NCBI RefSeq assembly: GCF_005938215.1
Contig: NZ_VCPD01000012.1
Location: forward strand, 1-60,235
From: Ruegeria sediminis
Lineage (GTDB): Bacteria; Pseudomonadota; Alphaproteobacteria; Rhodobacterales; Rhodobacteraceae
DNA length: 60,235 nucleotides
Direction of reading: 5' to 3'
Both the position numbers and the translations under genes were made by a program. Below the pieces are notes generated by a model, which was not told where the DNA came from, searched no databases, and worked only from the letters and a program-made list of their open reading frames with translations. Below, piece after piece: positions 59,039-60,235 of this stretch (position 1 is the first letter of the stretch; the number at the start of each line of letters is the position of its first letter).

Positions 59039-60235
59039 TTGAACCTGAATCAAGCACCCAACGCCCGCCCACTGCATGAACTCCGAACAGCCCGCAATGG
59101 CGGAATGCGGTTTCTGGGGCTGACCTTTCTGTTCAGCATCTTCGTCAACCTGTTGATGCTGACAGGACCGCTCTTCATGCTCCAGGTCTATGACCGGGTG
59201 CTGGGCTCCCGCTCGGTGGAAACCCTGACGGCGCTGTTCCTACTGGTTGCGCTGCTCTATACCCTGATGGCGATGCTTGATTTTGCTCGCGGCCGGATCG
59301 TGGCCCGTTTCGGGGCGCGGTTCCAGTCGGCGCTGGATGAGCGTGTGTTCGGTGCCACGCTTCGGCGGTCGATCCATCCTCAGATTCGCGCTGCCCCGGC
59401 CACCGCTCTCCGGGATCTGGAAGCCATCCAAATCCTCTGTTCCTCACCGGTTCTGCTGGCGCTGATGGACATGCCCTGGACACCGCTGTTCCTGGCGGCA
59501 ATTTTCATCTTTCATCCGCTGCTGGGTTGGCTGGCGGTGGCGGGCGGCGGGGTCCTGATTGTTCTTGCCGTGCTGAACCAGGTGTTGACTCATCGAAGAG
59601 TGGCGGACGCCCAGGCCGCCTCGGCGCGGGCCGGAGCTTTCTCGGAACACGCCCGGCAGGCGTCGGAAATTGTCCGGGCGCAAGGTATGCAGAGGGATGT
59701 CACCGCCCGCTGGATGACACAACGCTCGGACGCGCTTGGCCAGACCATTGCCGCCAGCGACTGGACCGGCAGTTTCACGGCGCTGACAAAATCCCTGCGC
59801 CTGTTCCTGCAATCGGCCATGCTGGCTTTGGGGGCTTGGCTGGTGTTGCAAAACGAGATGACGGCCGGTGCGATGATCGCCGGATCCATCCTGCTGGGTC
59901 GGGCGTTAGCCCCCATCGAGCAATCCATCGGTCAGTGGTCGCTGGTCGAAAAGGCGCGAACCGCCTGGGGATCGCTGAACCGATTTCTGGATGCCACGCC
60001 GCCTGAGGCAGAACGCACCCGGCTGCCGGTGCCGGCTGCGGAACTGAAAGTGCAGGGGCTGTCCGTTGTGCCACCTGGTGGCGCAACTCCGACGCTTCGC
60101 AATGTCTCGTTTCAGCTCAATCCGGGAGAGGCCATCGGGGTGATCGGCAAGAGCGGCTCCGGCAAGACCACGCTGGCCAAATCCATTCTGGGACTGTGGC
60201 CCCCTGCGGCAGGTGAGATCCGTCTCGGTGGCGCC
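59039..60235 (+). CDS. RTX type I secretion ABC transporter, N-terminal (membrane) part
   Basis: The 5' part of the exporter gene that continues at base 1. A TTG at 59039 is chosen because the resulting N-terminus (LNLNQAPNARPLHELRTARN) has the length and ELR motif seen before the first membrane segment in PrtD proteins; an ATG at 59105 is the alternative. Membrane segments begin with FLFSIFVNLLMLTGPLFMLQ, followed by the family motif VYDRVLGSRSVETL. More segments follow at LLALMDMPWTPLFLAAIFIF and SMLALGAWLVLQNEM-like positions. The P-loop (GKSGSGKTT) is reached just before the window end. The frame is open to the last base. Confidence 0.93.
   Translation, partial: MNLNQAPNARPLHELRTARNGGMRFLGLTFLFSIFVNLLMLTGPLFMLQVYDRVLGSRSVETLTALFLLVALLYTLMAMLDFARGRIVARFGARFQSALDERVFGATLRRSIHPQIRAAPATALRDLEAIQILCSSPVLLALMDMPWTPLFLAAIFIFHPLLGWLAVAGGGVLIVLAVLNQVLTHRRVADAQAASARAGAFSEHARQASEIVRAQGMQRDVTARWMTQRSDALGQTIAASDWTGSFTALTKSLRLFLQSAMLALGAWLVLQNEMTAGAMIAGSILLGRALAPIEQSIGQWSLVEKARTAWGSLNRFLDATPPEAERTRLPVPAAELKVQGLSVVPPGGATPTLRNVSFQLNPGEAIGVIGKSGSGKTTLAKSILGLWPPAAGEIRLGGA
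60113..60235 (+). repeat. Terminal redundancy with bases 1-123
   Basis: The final 123 bases, starting CAGCTCAATCCGGGAGAG, are identical to bases 1-123, and the exporter frame passes through without change. This is the mark of a circular molecule written as a line with overlap. The unique circle would be 60,112 bp. Confidence 0.95.

Overview
The window is almost certainly one complete circular plasmid of about 60.1 kb. Its last 123 bases repeat its first 123 bases exactly, and a type I secretion ABC transporter gene runs across that join. The replication module at 40.2-43.8 kb is a repABC operon with three palindromic parS sites and an antisense RNA between repB and repC. Together with the RTX secretion genes and the IS66, IS3 and IS21 elements, this points to an alphaproteobacterium, most likely a marine Rhodobacterales (Roseobacter group). 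That host call is inferred from gene types. There are no rRNA, tRNA or obvious housekeeping genes, and no conjugation machinery.

Layout. (1) 46.9-60.2 kb continuing to 2.0 kb is a dedicated RTX secretion locus. It holds two large calcium-binding RTX proteins (1153 and 2038 aa). Each is preceded within 15 bp by a small exported cysteine-bearing protein. The ABC exporter and HlyD-type adaptor follow. The outer-membrane channel is absent and presumably chromosomal. (2) 2-11.1 kb is accessory DNA: a membrane-anchored HIRAN protein, a broken IS21 element, a DJ-1/PfpI protein, an exported protein with a near copy at 51.2 kb, two sequences like type I-F CRISPR repeats, an XRE regulator, a ParA-like protein lacking the catalytic Walker lysine, and an H-NS-like protein. 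(3) 11.2-13.6 kb is an intact IS66-family element. (4) 13.7-31.3 kb is a patchwork of single genes between IS6, IS110 and IS21 scars: an SNase-like nuclease, a B12-binding radical SAM protein, an IalB-like lipoprotein, DUF2332, an alpha/beta hydrolase, a frameshifted copy of the XRE regulator, an Xre/RES toxin-antitoxin pair, a degenerate GGDEF protein with a coupled partner, and lipoproteins. (5) 31.3-32.5 kb is an IS3 element that cut into genes on both sides. (6) 32.5-40.2 kb holds an unusual block. A divergent XRE-controlled pair faces a tightly overlapping nine-gene operon made of three paralogous Cys-rich proteins and three increasingly degenerate DnaQ-like exonuclease paralogs. A pseudogene copy of the last member lies further on. 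(7) 40.2-46.1 kb is replication and partition: repABC, then a second ParA plus a small DNA-binding partner, and a small zinc-ribbon protein.

The best candidates for something undescribed are the twin 'small Cys protein + RTX' cassettes sharing a novel N-terminal domain, and the Cys-rich/exonuclease operon with a TTGCAA operator cluster in its divergent promoter region. Functions given for unrecognised genes are limited to what the sequence shows.
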